From: Paratinospora sagittata
Taxonomy: Eukaryota > Streptophyta > Magnoliopsida > Ranunculales > Menispermaceae
Length of the DNA: 64,000 bases
Assembly: GCA_035771175.1 (NCBI GenBank)
Contig: JAYMFD010003854.1
Coordinates: 1 to 64,000 of the forward strand
Direction: 5' to 3'
This document shows positions 61,401-64,000 of this stretch, one piece after another. The position numbers were made by a program, and so were the translations under genes. Numbering within the stretch: position 1 is the first letter of the stretch; each line of letters starts with the position of its first letter. The notes beneath the pieces were generated by a model, which saw nothing but the letters and a program-made list of their open reading frames with translations, searched no databases and was not told the DNA's origin.

Positions 61401-64000
61401 TTTTTTACCCCCGAATCTAAAATTTTGGTTTAAATGAACTAAATATACTTAGAAAAAGTAATTGAGGCAATCGCGACCAATCCACCATATTGCTTTGTCC
61501 ACCAACTCCTTGAGGGAGTCCCAATATCCTTCAAACAACCCCCCAGAATAGATGGAACTCCGTTTCAATATCCCGATGAATTTTTTACCATTAAATCTCA
61601 AATTTTGGTTTAAATGAACTAAATTTACTCAGAAAATGTGTTTGAAGCAATCACGACCAATCCACCGGATTGCTTTCTCCGCCTACTCTTTGAGCGAGTC
61701 CCAATATCCTTCTAGCAACCCCCCAAAATAGATGGAACTCCGTTCCAATATCCCGATGAATTTTTGACCATTAAATCTCAAATTTTGGTTTAAATGAACT
61801 AAATATACTTAGAAAAAGTGTTCGAGGCAATCGCGACCAATCCACCGGATTGCTTTCTCCACCCACTCCTTGACCGAGTCCCAATATCCTCAACCAACCC
61901 CCAGAATAGATGGAACTCCGTTTCAATATCCCGAGAATTTTTTACCATTAAATCTCAAATTTTGGTTTAAATGAACTAAATTTACTTAGAAAATGTGTTT
62001 GAAGCAATCACGACCAATCCACCGGATTGCATTCTCCGCCTACTCTTTGAGCGAGTCCCAATATCCTTCTAGCAACCCCCCAAAATAGATGGAACTCCGT
62101 TCCAATATCCCGATGAATTTTTGACCACTAAATCTCAAATTTTGGTTTAAATGAACTAAATTTACTTAGAAAATGTATTTGAGGCAATCGCGGCCAATCC
62201 ACCAGATTGCTATCTCCACCAACTCTTTTAGCGAGTCTTAATATCCTTCTAGGAACCCCCGGAATAGATGGAACTCCGTTCCAAAATCCCGGTGAATTTT
62301 TGACAACCAAATCTAAAATTTTGGTTTAAATGAACTAAATATACTTAGAAAAAGTGTTTCAGGCAATCGCGACCAATCCACCGGATTGCTTTCTCTACCA
62401 ACTCCTTGAGGGAGTCCCAATATCCTTCAAGCAACCCCCAGAATCGATGGAACTCCGTTTCAATATCCCGATGAATTTTTGACCATTAAATCTAAAATTT
62501 TGGTTTAAATCAAGTAAATATACTTAGAAAAAGTGTTCGAGGCAATCGCGACCAATCCACCGGATTGCTTTCTCCACCCACTCCTTGACCGAGTCCCAAT
62601 ATCCTCAACCAACCCCCAGAATAGATGGAACTCAGTTTCAATATCCCGAGAATTTTTTACCTTTAAATCTCAAATTTTGGTTTAAATTAACTAAATTTAC
62701 TTAGAAAATGTGTTTGAAGCAATCGCGACCAATCCACCGGATTGATTTCTCCGCCTACACTTTGAGCGATTCCCAATATCCTTCTATGAACCCTCGGAAT
62801 AGATGGAACTCTGTTTCAATATCCCGATGAATTTTTTACCCCTAAATCTCAAATTTTGCTTTCAATGAACTAAATAAACTTAAAAAATTTGTTTGAGGCA
62901 ATCGCGACAAATCCACCGGATTGCTTTCTCCACCTGCTCTTTTAGCGAGTCCCAATATCCTTCTAGCAACCCCCCAGAATAGATGGAACTCCGTTCCAAT
63001 ATCCCGATGAATTTTTGACCCCTAAATCTCAAATTTTTTGTTTAAATGAACTAAATTTACTTAGAAAATGTGTTTGAGGCAATCGCTACCAATCCACTAG
63101 ATTGCTTTCTCCACCAACTCTTTGAGCGAGACCCAATATCCTTCTATGAACCCCCGGAATAGATGGAACTCCGTTCCAATATCCCGATGAATTTTTGACC
63201 ATTAAATCTCAAATCTTGGTTTAAATGAACTAAATTTACTTAGAAAATGTGTTTGAAGCAATCACGACCAATCCACCGGATTGCTTTCTCCACCAACTCT
63301 TTGATCGAGTCCCAATATCCTTCTATGAACCCCCGAAATAGATGAAACTCCGTTCCAATATCCCGGTGAATTTTTTACCCCCAAATCTAAAATTTTGGTT
63401 TAAATGAACTAAATATACTTAGAAAAAGTAATTGAGGCAATCGCGACCAATCCACCATATTGCTTTGTCCACCAACTCCTTGAGGGAGTCCCAATATCCT
63501 TCAAACAACCCCCCAGAATAGATGGAACTCCGTTTCAATATCCCGATGAATTTTTTACCATTAAATCTCAAATTTTGGTTTAAATGAACTAAATTTACTC
63601 AGAAAATGTGTTTGAAGCAATCACGACCAATCCACCGGATTGCTTTCTCCGCCTACTCTTTGAGCGAGTCCCAATATCCTTCTAGCAACCCCCCAAAATA
63701 GATGGAACTCCGTTCCAATATCCCGATGAATTTTTGACCATTAAATCTCAAATTTTGGTTTAAATGAACTAAATATACTTAGAAAAAGTGTTCGAGGCAA
63801 TCGCGACCAATCCACCGGATTGCTTTCTCCACCCACTCCTTGACCGAGTCCCAATATCCTCAACCAACCCCCAGAATAGATGGAACTCCGTTCCAATATC
63901 CCGATGAATTTTTGACCACTAAATCTCAAATTTTGGTTTAAATGAACTAAATTTACTTAGAAAATGTATTTGAGGCAATCGCGGCCAATCCACCAGATTG

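Larger units (their letters stand above)
56218..63900 (-). repeat. Regular 1970-bp higher-order repeat of 11 monomers
   Basis: The same monomer recurs at 56218, 58188, 60158 and 62128, each 1970 bp apart (11 x 179), and GAATCGATGG recurs at 56531, 58501, 60471 and 62441. The ten following monomers keep their order. Comparing 58188-60157 with 60158-62127 by eye I found only about four differences (58692, near 59276, near 59442, and 60799), roughly 99.8% identity, whereas monomers within one unit differ at many positions. The series is broken near 63890, where two monomers appear to be missing from the fourth unit. This is a classic recently homogenised higher-order repeat. Confidence 0.88.
28093..64000 (-). 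repeat. Tandem satellite array, right block (179-bp monomer, orientation B)
   Basis: About 200 head-to-tail monomers of the same satellite as 1-17550, reverse-complemented, running to the window edge with no other sequence seen. A typical monomer is 179 bp (58190-58368). At least eleven subtypes are distinguishable. They differ by fixed substitutions such as GTGTTCGAGG, AGTAATTGAGG, GCTTTCAATGAAC, CTATCTCCACC and CATATTGCTTTGTCC. Some also differ by small deletions, for example CCTCAACCAACC and CCCGAGAATTTTTT in one subtype. The subtypes repeat in a set order, making higher-order repeats that become longer and more uniform toward 64 kb. Fewer indels are seen than in the left block. A centromeric function is inferred, not shown. 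Confidence 0.97.

Noticed and set aside
30064..63929. Recurring 60-62-codon open frames on the - strand in the right block
   Set aside because: These are the same satellite frames in the flipped array. Their regular spacing was useful only for measuring HOR periods.
28093..64000. rDNA intergenic spacer or 5S array
   Set aside because: No rRNA gene sequence or Pol III internal promoter was seen; the unit has no unique or conserved genic part.

Overview
This window is plant nuclear DNA. It is almost entirely one tandem satellite, interrupted once by a full-length LTR retrotransposon. I see no cellular protein-coding gene, rRNA or tRNA. The plant assignment rests on a Ty3/gypsy chromovirus of the Tekay/Del type, whose primer-binding site matches initiator Met-tRNA. 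The satellite has a ~179-bp monomer, AT-rich, organised in higher-order repeats (HORs). That monomer length, the HOR organisation and the near absence of other sequence suggest centromeric or pericentromeric heterochromatin. I do not recognise the satellite family or the species.

Layout. (1) 1-17550: about 98 monomers in one orientation, heterogeneous, with local multimer periods such as ~1.80 kb (10-mer), ~1.98 kb (11-mer) and ~3.42 kb (19-mer); the first ~2 kb carries many single-base indels. (2) 17519-17589: the satellite flips orientation at a near-palindromic junction centred near 17554. (3) 17551-17690: 140 bp of satellite in the opposite orientation. (4) 17691-28092: a 10.4-kb LTR retrotransposon with two 3012-bp LTRs that differ at only 8 positions by my count, flanked by the 5-bp target-site duplication ATTAA (17686-17690 and 28093-28097). 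(5) 28093-64000: about 200 further monomers in the flipped orientation. Nested recent duplications are visible here: a 1791-bp 10-mer, a 3582-bp 20-mer, a 1074-bp 6-mer, a ~3.8-kb block repeated 15.4 kb away, and a very regular 1970-bp 11-mer from about 56.2 kb to about 63.9 kb.

The retrotransposon has an intact pol frame (protease, reverse transcriptase, RNase H, integrase, C-terminal chromodomain). Its gag is broken: the middle is missing and the remainder lies in three reading frames with an internal stop. Because the LTRs are almost identical, gag was probably already defective when this copy inserted, so the copy was probably mobilised by proteins supplied in trans. The element landed 140 bp from the orientation switch, after that switch had formed. 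The many 60-90-codon open frames across the satellite are by-products of the repeat and are not annotated as genes.
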